Below are positions 7,302 to 15,869 of a stretch of DNA of 36,825 nucleotides, one piece after another (the stretch's first letter is position 1; the number at the start of each line of letters is the position of its first letter). The notes under the pieces were generated by a model. That model saw nothing but the letters and a program-made list of their open reading frames with translations, was not told the DNA's origin and ran no database searches. A program made the position numbers and the translations under genes. The DNA comes from Planctomycetota bacterium (GTDB lineage: Bacteria > Planctomycetota > GCA-002687715): positions 1 to 36,825 of the forward strand of contig NYSS01000190.1 of NCBI GenBank assembly GCA_002683135.1, given 5' to 3'.

Positions 7302-8558
7302 TTGCCACATAAACAACTTCGCGAATACCGTCAGAGCATGCCCGAGGATAGGAGATCTGCGCTTCCCGTTCTTCCCATCGATCGAACGCTCGAGTTCCTC
7401 GTGCGCGGGTACGCGTTCGGGCAGCACGGGTTCGATGCGGTGGGACGCGATGCGTTCACGACTCGCCTGATGGGGAAACGTGTGACTTTCGCCCGCGGCA
7501 GCGGCTGGGTGCGCTTCTTCTACGAGGGTGACCGATTTACTCGGGATCGGGCGATGCCTCGCTCGGTGAAGCACTCGTTGCAGGATGAGGGAAGCGTGCA
7601 GACCCTCGCCGGGGATGAGCACCGGAATCGTAAGGCACTTTTCATTGACGTGCTCGATGCGTCAGCTCGCATCGATCTGGATCGCCATGTCGCGGAGGCG
7701 TGGCGGAAGGAATGGGCCGCGGCGTCCGGAAACCGCGTATCTCTGCTGGAGTTGGCTGGGCGCGCTCTGACCGCGGGGGTGTGCACCTGGGCGGGAATTC
7801 CGCTCAGCGACCGCGACCTTGATCGAAGAGCGTCCGAGTTTGCAGGGATGATCGATGGCGCAGGCTCCTTCGGACCACGAAACCTGCGAGGGCGGGCGCT
7901 CCGGCTGCGTACCGAAGCATGGGCGCGACAGGTGCTCCGCGACGCGCCGCCAGAGACCATCGCGGCCAGAGTGGCAGGTCATCGGGACGCAGACGGTCAG
8001 TTGCTCGACGAGCGTACTGCAGCCGTGGAATTCCTGAACCTGCTTCGACCCACCGTTGCGATTGCGCGCTTCATCGTGTTCGCGGCTCTCGCGTTGCATC
8101 TTCATCCCGAATGGCGTTCGCGTGTCGCCGAGCACGAGGAGACCCGTCTCGCCTTCGCCCAGGAAGTGCGCCGCACTACGCCGTTTTTCCCCGTGGTCGG
8201 CGGGACCGCCGCGCGCGATATGGAATGGGACGGTGTCCGTTTTACGCGCGGTGATTGGGTGATCCTTGATCTTTTCGCCACCAATCGTGATCCTCAGCTC
8301 TGGACAGATCCGTGCACCTTTGCTCCCGCCCGATTCATGTCGAGTGAGCCGCACCACAACGCGCTTGTGCCGCAAGGCGGTGGTTTTTACGAGGACGGCC
8401 ACCGCTGCCCGGGCGAGCCGGCGACGGTGGACCTCCTCGCTTCCGCTGTGGGACGGCTGGCCACTGCGGAGTACACAGTCCCGCGCCAGGACTTTCGAGT
8501 CGACCTGCGGCGATTCCCGGCGCAACCCGAGGACGGGTTTGTGCTCATTCCCGCCTAA
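7302..8558 (+). CDS. CYP152-family cytochrome P450 (fatty-acid peroxygenase type)
   Basis: 418 residues from the TTG at 7302, which has GGAGG nine bases upstream; the ATG at 7338 (406 residues) is the alternative and has no ribosome site. The haem motif GGGFYEDGHRCPGE places the thiolate Cys near residue 369. An Arg-Pro pair at about 249-250 (LLRPTVAIARF) replaces the usual acid-alcohol pair of the I helix. Its 120-residue spacing to the Cys matches Arg242-Pro243/Cys363 of Bacillus P450 BS-beta. CYP152 enzymes use hydrogen peroxide to hydroxylate or decarboxylate fatty acids, with the substrate carboxylate bound by that Arg. Unusual company for metal genes; it may detoxify peroxide or modify lipids. 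Confidence 0.87.
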   Translation: MPHKQLREYRQSMPEDRRSALPVLPIDRTLEFLVRGYAFGQHGFDAVGRDAFTTRLMGKRVTFARGSGWVRFFYEGDRFTRDRAMPRSVKHSLQDEGSVQTLAGDEHRNRKALFIDVLDASARIDLDRHVAEAWRKEWAAASGNRVSLLELAGRALTAGVCTWAGIPLSDRDLDRRASEFAGMIDGAGSFGPRNLRGRALRLRTEAWARQVLRDAPPETIAARVAGHRDADGQLLDERTAAVEFLNLLRPTVAIARFIVFAALALHLHPEWRSRVAEHEETRLAFAQEVRRTTPFFPVVGGTAARDMEWDGVRFTRGDWVILDLFATNRDPQLWTDPCTFAPARFMSSEPHHNALVPQGGGFYEDGHRCPGEPATVDLLASAVGRLATAEYTVPRQDFRVDLRRFPAQPEDGFVLIPA

Positions 8559-8622
8559 CCACTGCGGGTGAACGCTAATGATCGGAACGTCGATCCCGGC
8601 TCGGCCTGCTTCGTTCTGGTGG

Positions 8623-9228
8623 TCAGAGCCCGAATGCCCCGCCACTGATCAGGATGAAGAGACCGAGGCCGATCAGAACGATCGGGAACAGGATGTGCTC
8701 CCAGCGCTCCAGGATTTCCGCGATCGAACGTCGGGTAGCGATGAACTTGGCGATGTACACCAGGACCGCGACGAGCGCGAGGAACACAACACAGTAGGCG
8801 ACCACGGCGGCGGGTCCGACACTCAGGAAGACCGGCACGTAGACCCCGATGTTGTCCCCGCCGTTTGCGAAGGTGACCCCGGCTACAGCCCAGACGGCGA
8901 CCTTTTTGCCTTCGATCTTGCCCTCATCGTCATCGTCGTCGTCGCGACGTCGACGCCATGCCTGCCAGGCCGCCCATAGCCCCAACGCCAAGGGGATCAG
9001 GCCGAAGTAGGGGATGACCTCTGGAGGCAGGAATGCTCCGGCGCCGAGAGCTACGAGTACGGCTGCGCCGAGAATGCCGGCGAATCCCAGATACTGCCCG
9101 ACCAGGATTCGAGCGGTCGTGCCCCGTTGTCCCGCGCCGCGGGCGAAGAACAGCGACAGCACGATGATGTCGTCGATGTTCGTGGCAAGGAACAGGCCGA
9201 TCGCTTGCAGGATGGAGAGGAAGATCAT
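8623..9228 (-). CDS. cadD: CadD-family cadmium resistance transporter
   Basis: 201 residues with five or six membrane segments. The family signatures NIDDIIVLSLFFARG (near residue 18) and FANGGDNIGVYVPVF are both present, the Asp-Asp and Gly-Gly-Asp-Asn groups probably forming the ion path. An acidic/basic cytoplasmic loop (RRRRDDDDDDEGK) lies mid-protein. CadD proteins lower cadmium accumulation. The ATG at 9228 overlaps the cmtR stop by four bases (ATGA), so the pair is one cadmium-controlled unit. The longer open frame to 9282 lies inside cmtR and is not the start. Confidence 0.9.
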   Translation of the reverse strand: MIFLSILQAIGLFLATNIDDIIVLSLFFARGAGQRGTTARILVGQYLGFAGILGAAVLVALGAGAFLPPEVIPYFGLIPLALGLWAAWQAWRRRRDDDDDDEGKIEGKKVAVWAVAGVTFANGGDNIGVYVPVFLSVGPAAVVAYCVVFLALVAVLVYIAKFIATRRSIAEILERWEHILFPIVLIGLGLFILISGGAFGL

Positions 9229-9584
9229 GCGGTCGCCTCCGTCGTGCAGCATTCCGGGACCGCGCAGGAGGGATCGATGCACCCGGCTGCATGGTCAACG
9301 GCCAAGGTCGTGTCCAGCAGCGCAGTAAGCGCCCGGCTCAGACGGGGGTCGGCGACCTCGTACCGGGTTCGGCGGCCCTCGGGCTCGGCGACGACGATGC
9401 CGCAGTCACGGAGGCAGGTCAGGTGGTTGGACACGTTGGACGGGCTGAGGTCCAGCTCGCGGGCGAGTGCCGCAGGATAGATCGGGCCGTCAAGCAGGGT
9501 CATGAGAATGCGTGAGCGTGTGGGGTCGGCCATGGCTCGGCCGAGTCGGTTCATCACGTCCAGACGATCAGTTATAGTCAGCAC
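9225..9584 (-). CDS. cmtR: CmtR-type Cd/Pb-sensing ArsR-family repressor (copy 1)
   Basis: 119 residues, winged-helix ArsR/SmtB family with the recognition helix LSPSNVSNHLTCLRDCG. Counting from the GTG at 9584, the cysteines fall at 57, 61 and 102, exactly the Cd/Pb ligands of M. tuberculosis CmtR. This supports that start over the open frame at 9599. A TATGTT -10 box ends six bases before the GTG, so the mRNA is probably leaderless. Metal binding should release it from its own promoter and switch on cadD. The C-terminal tail has extra cysteines (PSCAVPECC). Confidence 0.9.
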   Translation of the reverse strand: MLTITDRLDVMNRLGRAMADPTRSRILMTLLDGPIYPAALARELDLSPSNVSNHLTCLRDCGIVVAEPEGRRTRYEVADPRLSRALTALLDTTLAVDHAAGCIDPSCAVPECCTTEATA

Positions 9585-9612
9585 ACGATGAACATACACG
9601 GTTCACTGTATG
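9585..9612 (-). promoter_or_regulatory. leaderless promoter and operator of cmtR copy 1
   Basis: On the minus strand TATGTT (9591-9596) lies six bases from the GTG start. The dyad CATACA (9593-9598)/TGTATG (9607-9612) overlaps it, so a bound repressor would cover the -10 box. The same arrangement and much of the same sequence precede cmtR copy 2 at 17849. Confidence 0.55.
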
Positions 9613-9652
9613 ATCGCTAACCGTCCCGTACAGATCTCGCGATGGGTGAAAG

Positions 9653-10243
9653 TTGTCACAGTTCGTGCGCCGTGAATTCTTCTTCGGCTTGTTCCTCATG
9701 CTGTCTGGCGCCATCGGGTTGACGGCAGCGATGGCATTGTCCGTCGAGAAGATCGAAAAGCTGACCAACCCCGATACGGGCCTCAGCTGCGACTTCTCCG
9801 TGTTGGTGCAATGCTCCGCGAACCTCGACAGCGCTCAGGGAGCCGCATTCGGGGTTCCCAATCCGTTCCTCGGGTTGGTCGGGTTCGCGCTCGTGTTGTG
9901 TGTCGGAGTCGCACTGTGGGCGGTACCTCACTTCGCGCGCTGGCTCTGGGTACTGTTCAATTTCGGTGTCGCCGGAGCTTTTGGGTTCGTGGTCTGGTTG
10001 ATTGGGCAGAGCATCTATGTGCTCGGCACGCTCTGCCCCTGGTGTCTGGTTGTGTGGCTGACAACGATCCCGCTGTTCTTCTTCGGGACAGTCCGGAACC
10101 TGCGTGAGGGCGTCTTTGGTCGCAGGGCAAGACGAGTCGGTGCGTTGTTGTGGCCGTGGATGACGCTCGTGACGGTCGCCGCATACCTAGTGGTCGCCGT
10201 GCTCGCTCAGCTCCGCCTGAATGTCCTGGCGAGCATCATTTAG
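9653..10243 (+). CDS. vitamin K epoxide reductase (VKOR) family protein
   Basis: 196 residues with four to five membrane segments. It has the two VKOR Cys pairs: Cys46/Cys54 (LSCDFSVLVQCSAN) in the first extracellular loop and CPWC at 128-131. Actinobacterial VKOR does the job of DsbB: it re-oxidises DsbA-like proteins and passes electrons to menaquinone. A DsbA-like protein is encoded at 13495-14151. The TTG start at 9653 follows GGGTGAAAG; a GTG at 9662 is possible. Divergent from cmtR copy 1, so it may share that promoter region. Confidence 0.9.
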   Translation: MSQFVRREFFFGLFLMLSGAIGLTAAMALSVEKIEKLTNPDTGLSCDFSVLVQCSANLDSAQGAAFGVPNPFLGLVGFALVLCVGVALWAVPHFARWLWVLFNFGVAGAFGFVVWLIGQSIYVLGTLCPWCLVVWLTTIPLFFFGTVRNLREGVFGRRARRVGALLWPWMTLVTVAAYLVVAVLAQLRLNVLASII

Positions 10244-10269
10244 CCCGAGGGACCCATATTCGGCAGAAG

Positions 10270-10788
10270 CTACTTCTCGCGAGTGGAGGTCGTCGTCGGT
10301 TTGGAGCGCAACTGGGATCGGTGGCTGCGGAGCATCTGGAGGATACCGAGGCCGACGCCGATTCCGATGAAGATGTCGGCGAGGTTTCCAATGAAGAGGT
10401 TGCCATAGGCGAGGAAGTCGGTGACGTGGCCGTGACCGAATCCGGGAGGGGCGAATAGGCGGTCGATGAGGTTGCCGACCGCTCCACCCCAGACGAATCC
10501 GATCGCGATCGCCCACGCCATGGACGTCGCCCGCCAGGCGGCATAGAACAGCACGATCGCTGCCGCGATTCCGATCACGGTGAACACCCATGTGCTGTTT
10601 GATCCGAGAGACATGATCGTGCCGGGGTTGAATGCCAGTTGCAGGCCCAGCAGGTCGCCGATCAGCGGAATGCGTTGTTCCTCGCTCAGCTGCCCGAGCG
10701 CCATGGCCTTCGTGCCCTGGTCTACGAGAGCCATGGTGAGCGCGACCAGGCACGCGACGGCTAGCCTCCGGCTCCGACTGCGCATCAT
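10270..10788 (-). CDS. lspA: lipoprotein signal peptidase (signal peptidase II)
   Basis: 172 residues, four membrane segments. The family motifs VDQGTK, NPGTIMSLG, GGAVGNLIDR (catalytic Asp109) and VTDFLAYGNLFIGNLADIFI (catalytic Asp138) are all present. It cleaves lipidated pre-lipoproteins before the +1 Cys. The ATG at 10788 follows GAGG; an ATG one codon later is equally possible. A 39-codon open frame overlaps its start. It probably serves the DUF305, propeller and TlpA-like lipoproteins encoded nearby. Carriage on a mobile element suggests a role under metal stress in addition to the chromosomal copy. Confidence 0.92.
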   Translation of the reverse strand: MMRSRSRRLAVACLVALTMALVDQGTKAMALGQLSEEQRIPLIGDLLGLQLAFNPGTIMSLGSNSTWVFTVIGIAAAIVLFYAAWRATSMAWAIAIGFVWGGAVGNLIDRLFAPPGFGHGHVTDFLAYGNLFIGNLADIFIGIGVGLGILQMLRSHRSQLRSKPTTTSTREK

Positions 10789-10904
10789 TGTGCGCCTCGG
10801 CCCACGGAGGGGAGACTTTGGCAATGCCGCCAGGTGCAGTCCATTTGCACAGACGGCCATGGGGAGATATTGCGAAGCTCCGAAACGAGCAACGGTGTGG
10901 GCAT
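10785..10904 (-). CDS. 39-codon open frame coupled to lspA (possible leader)
   Basis: Starts at an ATG with AGGA seven bases upstream. It encodes MPTPLLVSELRNISPWPSVQ and ends in a Cys/Trp/His-containing tail (MDCTWRHCQS). Its TGA overlaps the lspA start (ATGATG). No family is recognised. The ribosome site and coupling suggest a real small gene or leader peptide, but this could be chance. Confidence 0.3.
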   Translation of the reverse strand: MPTPLLVSELRNISPWPSVQMDCTWRHCQSLPSVGRGAQ

Positions 10905-10930
10905 GCGGTAATCCTGTCAAGTGGTAGAGG

Positions 10931-11944
10931 TCAGGTGAGGCCGGAGTAGGCGTGCAGGCCTTTGAAGAACATGTTGACGATGGTGAAGTTGAACAGGACG
11001 GCGGTGAAGCCGATAATCGACAGCCATGCGGATCGAGTTCCCCGCCAGCCACGGGTTGCGCGGGCGTGGATGTAGCCGGCGTAAAGAACCCAGATCACGA
11101 AGGTCCAGACTTCCTTAGTGTCGAATCCCCAGTAGCGGCCCCAGGAGTCGTTGGCCCAGATTGATCCGGCGATCAGGGTGAAGGTCCAGAAGATGAACCC
11201 GACGATCGCGAACCGGTACGCCAGAGACTCCAGTGCCTCCGCGGTGGGAAGCGTGCGCAGATACCCCAGGCCGGACCGCTTCGCGTCCTCACCACCCTTT
11301 CCTGACGCCCGTCGTTCTCGTCGGGCTTGCAGGAGTTGCGTGGCGGAGAGACCGCAGGAGATCGCGAACAGGGCCGTGCCGAGCGAGGCTACGAAGACGT
11401 GGATGATGAGCCACACGCTTTTGAGCGGGTCCATCAGCGGGGTGACTTCGACGTAGAACGCAAGGGTCGCACCACCGAGGAGCAACGCGACCATACCGAT
11501 GAGAAACGAGCCCAGGAATCGTAGGTCGTACCGGCGGAGCACGGCCAGGTAGACCGCAACGATCAGCAATGTCCCGGTGAGTGCGAACTCGTACATGTTC
11601 GCCCACGGGACCCTTCCCGCATCGAGTCCTCGCCCGATGGTGCCGGCGAGGTGAAACACGAACGCGAACCCGGTCAGGACGGTGCCGATTCGCGCCCAGA
11701 GCAGACGTTGCCGCTGGCCCGGCCGGGTGCGGACCTCGTTCAGCGCGGCGCGTTCGTCGCCTGTGTTCTGCGTGTCTCCGCCCGCGGTCACGAGCGCGGG
11801 CACCCGCTGGGGTTCGTCGCGGCGTACTGAGCGTTGTGCAAGGTCGATGGCGTAGGCCACGAACGCGAGCAGGTACACGGCGATCGCGGTCCACACCAGC
11901 AGCAGGGAGATGCTGTCCAGGGTCAGGGATTCGGGGTCAGGCAT
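10931..11944 (-). CDS. ccsB: cytochrome c biogenesis protein CcsB (CcsA/ResC-type)
   Basis: 337 residues with about eight membrane segments. The haem-handling signature WGRYWGFDTKEVW is present near the C-terminus, with conserved His residues in the flanking segments. In system II this protein exports haem and, with ResB, attaches it to apocytochrome c CxxCH motifs outside the membrane. GGAG precedes the ATG at 11944, which overlaps the lnt stop. No c-type cytochrome gene is visible in the window, so it must act on chromosomally encoded clients or in a related role. Confidence 0.92.
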   Translation of the reverse strand: MPDPESLTLDSISLLLVWTAIAVYLLAFVAYAIDLAQRSVRRDEPQRVPALVTAGGDTQNTGDERAALNEVRTRPGQRQRLLWARIGTVLTGFAFVFHLAGTIGRGLDAGRVPWANMYEFALTGTLLIVAVYLAVLRRYDLRFLGSFLIGMVALLLGGATLAFYVEVTPLMDPLKSVWLIIHVFVASLGTALFAISCGLSATQLLQARRERRASGKGGEDAKRSGLGYLRTLPTAEALESLAYRFAIVGFIFWTFTLIAGSIWANDSWGRYWGFDTKEVWTFVIWVLYAGYIHARATRGWRGTRSAWLSIIGFTAVLFNFTIVNMFFKGLHAYSGLT

Positions 11945-13523
11945 CGGTTGCTCCTCGTGCAGATCGGTGGCGGTGGCGGTGGCGGCTGATTCCGGCGATG
12001 GTGAGACCGGTGATCGCGCCGAGGGCGATCAGGGCGGTGAGGGCACCGCCGAGCACGACGGCGGGGGTGAGACCGTCTCGCAGCGGCACGCGGGGGATCG
12101 CCGCGGCTGCCTGGTCGACGCCGGCGCCTTCGATGATCTGCCCGTCCGGGGCGATGACTTGGCTGGTGCCGACGGTGGAGACGTTCACCACGGCACGTCC
12201 GGTCTCGATCGCACGCATCCGAGCGAACGCGAGCTGTTGAAGATTCTCGTCGGTGCCGCGGAAATCGGCGTTGTTGGTCTGAAACACGTAGACCTGAGCG
12301 CCCTGGCGGGCGCCGTCCCAAATGACGGAGTCGTAGATGACGTCGAAGCAGATCGCCAGTCCGACTTTCACCCCGTCGACGGTCACGAACGGGGGGTTCT
12401 GCCCGGGGGTGTATTCGCGTTGGATCAGGCCGATGAGGTCGGGCGCGATCCGCTCGTAGAACCACCGGTCCGGGACGTACTCCCCGAACGGGACGGGGTT
12501 GACCTTGTCATGCAACTGCGGGGTGCCTTGCCCGTCCCACAGTATCGAGGTGTTGAACACGTCACCGTCACGTGCGGTGGCGGCGTTGGTCAGCAGCGGT
12601 GCGCCGGCCCGGGCGACGAGATCAGTGAGCCGCCGGGCGGTGGCCGGGTCGGTAAGGGGGTCGCTGTCGACGGCACCCTCGGGCCACACCAGCAGATCCA
12701 TGTCCTCCCCCAGCAGAGGGTCGGTCGCGGCCGTCTGCGCGGCCAGCACATCCCCGGAGGTGCGGTCATCGAAGTACCCGGAGGGTCCGTTGCCCTGCAC
12801 CCAGCCGATGTCCATCCGGCCGGCGTCCCCGGTAGGGAACTGCGGCACGAGCACCAGGGCGGTCACGATCATCGCTGCAGGCAGGACGCCGCGCATGCGT
12901 CGGAACCCTCCAGCCCGCCACCACTGCACGAGGCACGCGCAGGCGGCGACGATGAGGAAGCCCAGACCGGTCACCCCGACCCAGGACGCCGCCTCCGGGA
13001 GCGGGCCGTTCGCCTGGGTCATCCCGATCCGCGCCCACGGGAACCCGGAGTAAGGCCAGGACCCCATCACCAGCTCCCGCACGCTCCACAGCCCCGCCAC
13101 CAGCAGCGGCACCCCGACGAACCACACGACGGCGTGTCCGCGGGCGCGGTCGGTCCACCGGTACGCGAGGGCGATGGGGATCGCCCCGACCCCGAACAGC
13201 ACCGTTTCCAGACCGGCCAACGCCACCCACGGGACGGGCCCGAGATACGTGCCCACCCACACCAGGTGGGTGAAGAAGAACGCCGCACCGAAGGCAACAC
13301 CGACCAGGAACGCGCCGCCGATGCTGCGGCCGATCATCGTGCACAACGCGAGGGTGATGCTCACAAACGCGAGCGGCCACCACCCTACAGCGGGGAAGGA
13401 CAGGTCCAGGAGCCCACCAGCAGCCGCGGCGACGAGGAGCGCCGCCCAGAGCGGTATCTTCCGGCGCGCGGCGGGAGATGCCGCCGCCGCCGCGTCAGTC
13501 AGCGAGGGCGCGGTCGAGAGCAT
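11937..13523 (-). CDS. lnt: apolipoprotein N-acyltransferase
   Basis: 528 residues: six or more N-terminal membrane segments followed by a nitrilase-type catalytic domain. The triad is visible as Glu282 (LVWPEGA), Lys340 (HDKVNPVPFGEYVP) and Cys392 (ICFDVIYD). Lnt adds the third acyl chain to the N-terminal Cys of lipoproteins after LspA cleavage. A final membrane segment and a His/Arg-rich tail (SRHRHRHRS) close the protein. The ATG at 13523 overlaps the dsbA-like gene by 29 bases. It pairs with lspA to form a lipoprotein-maturation set on this element. Confidence 0.92.
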   Translation of the reverse strand: MLSTAPSLTDAAAAASPAARRKIPLWAALLVAAAAGGLLDLSFPAVGWWPLAFVSITLALCTMIGRSIGGAFLVGVAFGAAFFFTHLVWVGTYLGPVPWVALAGLETVLFGVGAIPIALAYRWTDRARGHAVVWFVGVPLLVAGLWSVRELVMGSWPYSGFPWARIGMTQANGPLPEAASWVGVTGLGFLIVAACACLVQWWRAGGFRRMRGVLPAAMIVTALVLVPQFPTGDAGRMDIGWVQGNGPSGYFDDRTSGDVLAAQTAATDPLLGEDMDLLVWPEGAVDSDPLTDPATARRLTDLVARAGAPLLTNAATARDGDVFNTSILWDGQGTPQLHDKVNPVPFGEYVPDRWFYERIAPDLIGLIQREYTPGQNPPFVTVDGVKVGLAICFDVIYDSVIWDGARQGAQVYVFQTNNADFRGTDENLQQLAFARMRAIETGRAVVNVSTVGTSQVIAPDGQIIEGAGVDQAAAAIPRVPLRDGLTPAVVLGGALTALIALGAITGLTIAGISRHRHRHRSARGATDA

Positions 13524-14151
13524 CGGTGAGATCCGTCAGCTGGGTGAGCTCGAGCTTTTCGCCGTCGAGGAAGAACGTGGGCGTGCCCTGCACACCCATC
13601 TGCTGCCCTTCGGCGAAGTCTTCCTCGACCCGCTCCCGGGTGGCGGGGTCTTCCACCGCCTGGTCGTAGGCGGCCATGTCCAGGCCAAGGTCCTCGGCGA
13701 AGCCGCGGAACAGGTCAGCTTCGGAGACTTGCTGCTCGCCCCACTCGGCCTGCGTCTCGAACATGCGGTGGTACATGTCCTCGACCCGGTCCTGCTGGGC
13801 GGCCGCTTCCACCGCGAGGGCGGCGTTCATCGAGTTGTAGTGGCTGGGGATCGGGTAGTACCGGAACACATAGTTGATCTGTCCGTCGTACTGCTCACGA
13901 ATCTCCTCGACGTACGGGTATAACGCCCCACATGCCTCGCATTCGAAGTCGAGGAACTCCACCAGGGTCGGCGCGTTCGGCCCGGCGCTATCAAGGACGT
14001 GGGAGTTGCTGCGGGCACCCGGTAACGCGTCCGCGGCGTTGTCGCCTGCGGGCGCTTGAGGGCGGGTGGAGATCGTGTAGATGATCGCGACGATGACGAG
14101 CGCGACCACGGCGGCGATCGCGATGAGGGTCACTTTCATGGGGGTCTTCAT
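13495..14151 (-). CDS. membrane-anchored DsbA-like thiol oxidoreductase
   Basis: 218 residues. A single N-terminal membrane anchor (VTLIAIAAVVALVIVAIIY) is followed by a thioredoxin-fold domain with active site CEAC (near residues 71-74, FECEACGALYP) and the cis-Pro loop GTPTFFLDG. The DsbA-type helical insert lies between them. Such proteins introduce disulfides in exported proteins and are recycled by VKOR, encoded here at 9653. The ATG overlaps the resB stop as ATGA, so both are in one operon. Confidence 0.9.
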   Translation of the reverse strand: MKTPMKVTLIAIAAVVALVIVAIIYTISTRPQAPAGDNAADALPGARSNSHVLDSAGPNAPTLVEFLDFECEACGALYPYVEEIREQYDGQINYVFRYYPIPSHYNSMNAALAVEAAAQQDRVEDMYHRMFETQAEWGEQQVSEADLFRGFAEDLGLDMAAYDQAVEDPATRERVEEDFAEGQQMGVQGTPTFFLDGEKLELTQLTDLTDALDRALAD

Positions 14152-15869
14152 CGTGAATTCCTTTGGCTGGGTGTCTGTGAGCTCGGGCGATCACGGGCGG
14201 CGAGGTGGGTGTCGCGGATGCCGGCGATCGCGTCGGGCAGTTGCGGATCCTCCCCGCGCGCGAGACCGGCGTATTCCAGGCGCAGGGTGGGCTCGTCCGG
14301 GTCGCCGGTGACGGATGCTTTGACGAACACGCGGCGTCGGGGAACGAGAAGGCCGGTGATCAGACCCAGCGTGGCGAGGGTGGCGAAGGCGAGCACCCAA
14401 GGACCGCCGGTGTCGCGTTTGATGTCCAGCGACGCGAACCGTTTCACCGCCGCCAGGGGATTCGTGCCGCCGGACGCGTCCTCGAAGGTGACCGTGCCCC
14501 ACCCATTGGGCAGGTCGGCGGTCTGCCCAGGAGTGAGCTGGATCGACTCGGCACCGCTCGTGCCGCCGGTGAGTTGGGTCATTCCGCTGGTGTCGAGGGT
14601 GTACACCGACCGGGGCACGCCGTTGTCGATGCCGAGGCTGCCGGAGAACACGTTGAACGTGACGACCGGGTTCACCACGTCGGGATACACCGAGGTGAAC
14701 GCCCCGGTGTCAAGAGCGCCCTGGGTGGGATAGAAGAAACCAACAAGCCCGACCTGTTCGGGAAGCCCGTCCGGGACCTTGATGATGCCAAGCGAGGTCA
14801 TCATGCTGTCTTGCGGGAGGAACGGCTGCGACTCGCTGTACACGACCGTGCCCTCGGAGTTTCGGACGGTGATGGTGGGTGCGTAGCCGTTGCCGAGCAG
14901 ATAGACCCGGTCGCTGCCGACCGTAATGGGGTAGTTCACGCGCACGCTCTCGGTGTCCTCAGTCCCCGTGCGGGCGTCGCGGATGGTGAGGTTCGCGGCG
15001 AAGTCGCCCGCTTGGCCGCCACCGGGTTCTCCCGGTGGCACGTAGCTGACGTCGAAGCTGTCGAGGGTCAGCGAGTACGGGTCCAGCTGCGTTCCATCCA
15101 CGAACCTGCCCGGAGTGAACGAGGAGTAGTCGTTGAGGGTGTTGACGAACGTGGTCCCCTCGACGATGACCCGCTGCCCGGTATAGGAGAAGCCGCTGGC
15201 GGCGAGCACGGCGACCAACACCCCGACCAGGGAGGCATGAAAAACCAGGTTGCCGGTCTCCCGGAGGTACCCTCGCTCGGCCGACACCGACCAAGACCGT
15301 GCGGTGTCGTACCGCTCGATGCGGTATCCGCGGCGGCGCAGATCGGCGGCGGCGGAGGCGATCGTGGCCGCCGCGTCCGCGGCGGGGTCCTCGGCCTTTG
15401 TCGGGACGTCTGCGACAAGGTGGGCGCTCAGCCGGCTGAGACGTGCCGGGGTGCGTGGTGGGCGGGTGCGGAGGGCTTTCCAGTGGTGACGGGTGCGGGG
15501 AATGATGCACCCGATCAACGAGATGAACAGCAGCAGGTAGATGCCGGAGAACCAGGCAGAGTTGTATAAGTCGAACACCTGCAGCCCGTCGAGGATCGGA
15601 GCCAGGTCGGGGTTGGTTCGGAAGTATTGGAGGACCCCGTTGGGGTCCGCGGTGCGTTGCGGGAAGATCGACCCGGGAACTGAAGCGATGGCCAGCAGGA
15701 GCAGCAGCAGAATCGCGGTGCGCATACTGGTCAGCTGCCGCCACCCCCACCGCAGCCACTCGACCGGCCCCAGCGTCGGGGAGGCAATGGCGTCCGGCTC
15801 GTCCTGATCGATGTGATCGGCGGGTCGGGACGGGTCGGTGGGGAGCGGGTCAGAGAGGGAGCGTGACAC
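14148..15869 (-). CDS. resB: cytochrome c biogenesis protein ResB/Ccs1
   Basis: 573 residues. Three membrane segments lie early (about residues 50-65, 107-125 and 210-230), then a large external domain, then a last segment near 500. The N-terminal LTSMRTAILLLLLLAIASVPGS and the FRTNPDLAPILDGLQVFDLY-type region are typical of ResB. ResB with CcsB forms the system II haem lyase. The GTG at 15869 lies 20 bases inside the ccdA end, consistent with a coupled operon. ResA/TlpA- and CcdA-like genes lie just upstream, completing system II. Confidence 0.92.
   Translation of the reverse strand: MSRSLSDPLPTDPSRPADHIDQDEPDAIASPTLGPVEWLRWGWRQLTSMRTAILLLLLLAIASVPGSIFPQRTADPNGVLQYFRTNPDLAPILDGLQVFDLYNSAWFSGIYLLLFISLIGCIIPRTRHHWKALRTRPPRTPARLSRLSAHLVADVPTKAEDPAADAAATIASAAADLRRRGYRIERYDTARSWSVSAERGYLRETGNLVFHASLVGVLVAVLAASGFSYTGQRVIVEGTTFVNTLNDYSSFTPGRFVDGTQLDPYSLTLDSFDVSYVPPGEPGGGQAGDFAANLTIRDARTGTEDTESVRVNYPITVGSDRVYLLGNGYAPTITVRNSEGTVVYSESQPFLPQDSMMTSLGIIKVPDGLPEQVGLVGFFYPTQGALDTGAFTSVYPDVVNPVVTFNVFSGSLGIDNGVPRSVYTLDTSGMTQLTGGTSGAESIQLTPGQTADLPNGWGTVTFEDASGGTNPLAAVKRFASLDIKRDTGGPWVLAFATLATLGLITGLLVPRRRVFVKASVTGDPDEPTLRLEYAGLARGEDPQLPDAIAGIRDTHLAARDRPSSQTPSQRNSR

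Noticed and set aside
11910-13529. 539-codon plus-strand open frame opposite lnt
   Set aside because: It is the antisense shadow of lnt, whose catalytic triad and membrane segments are clear on the minus strand.
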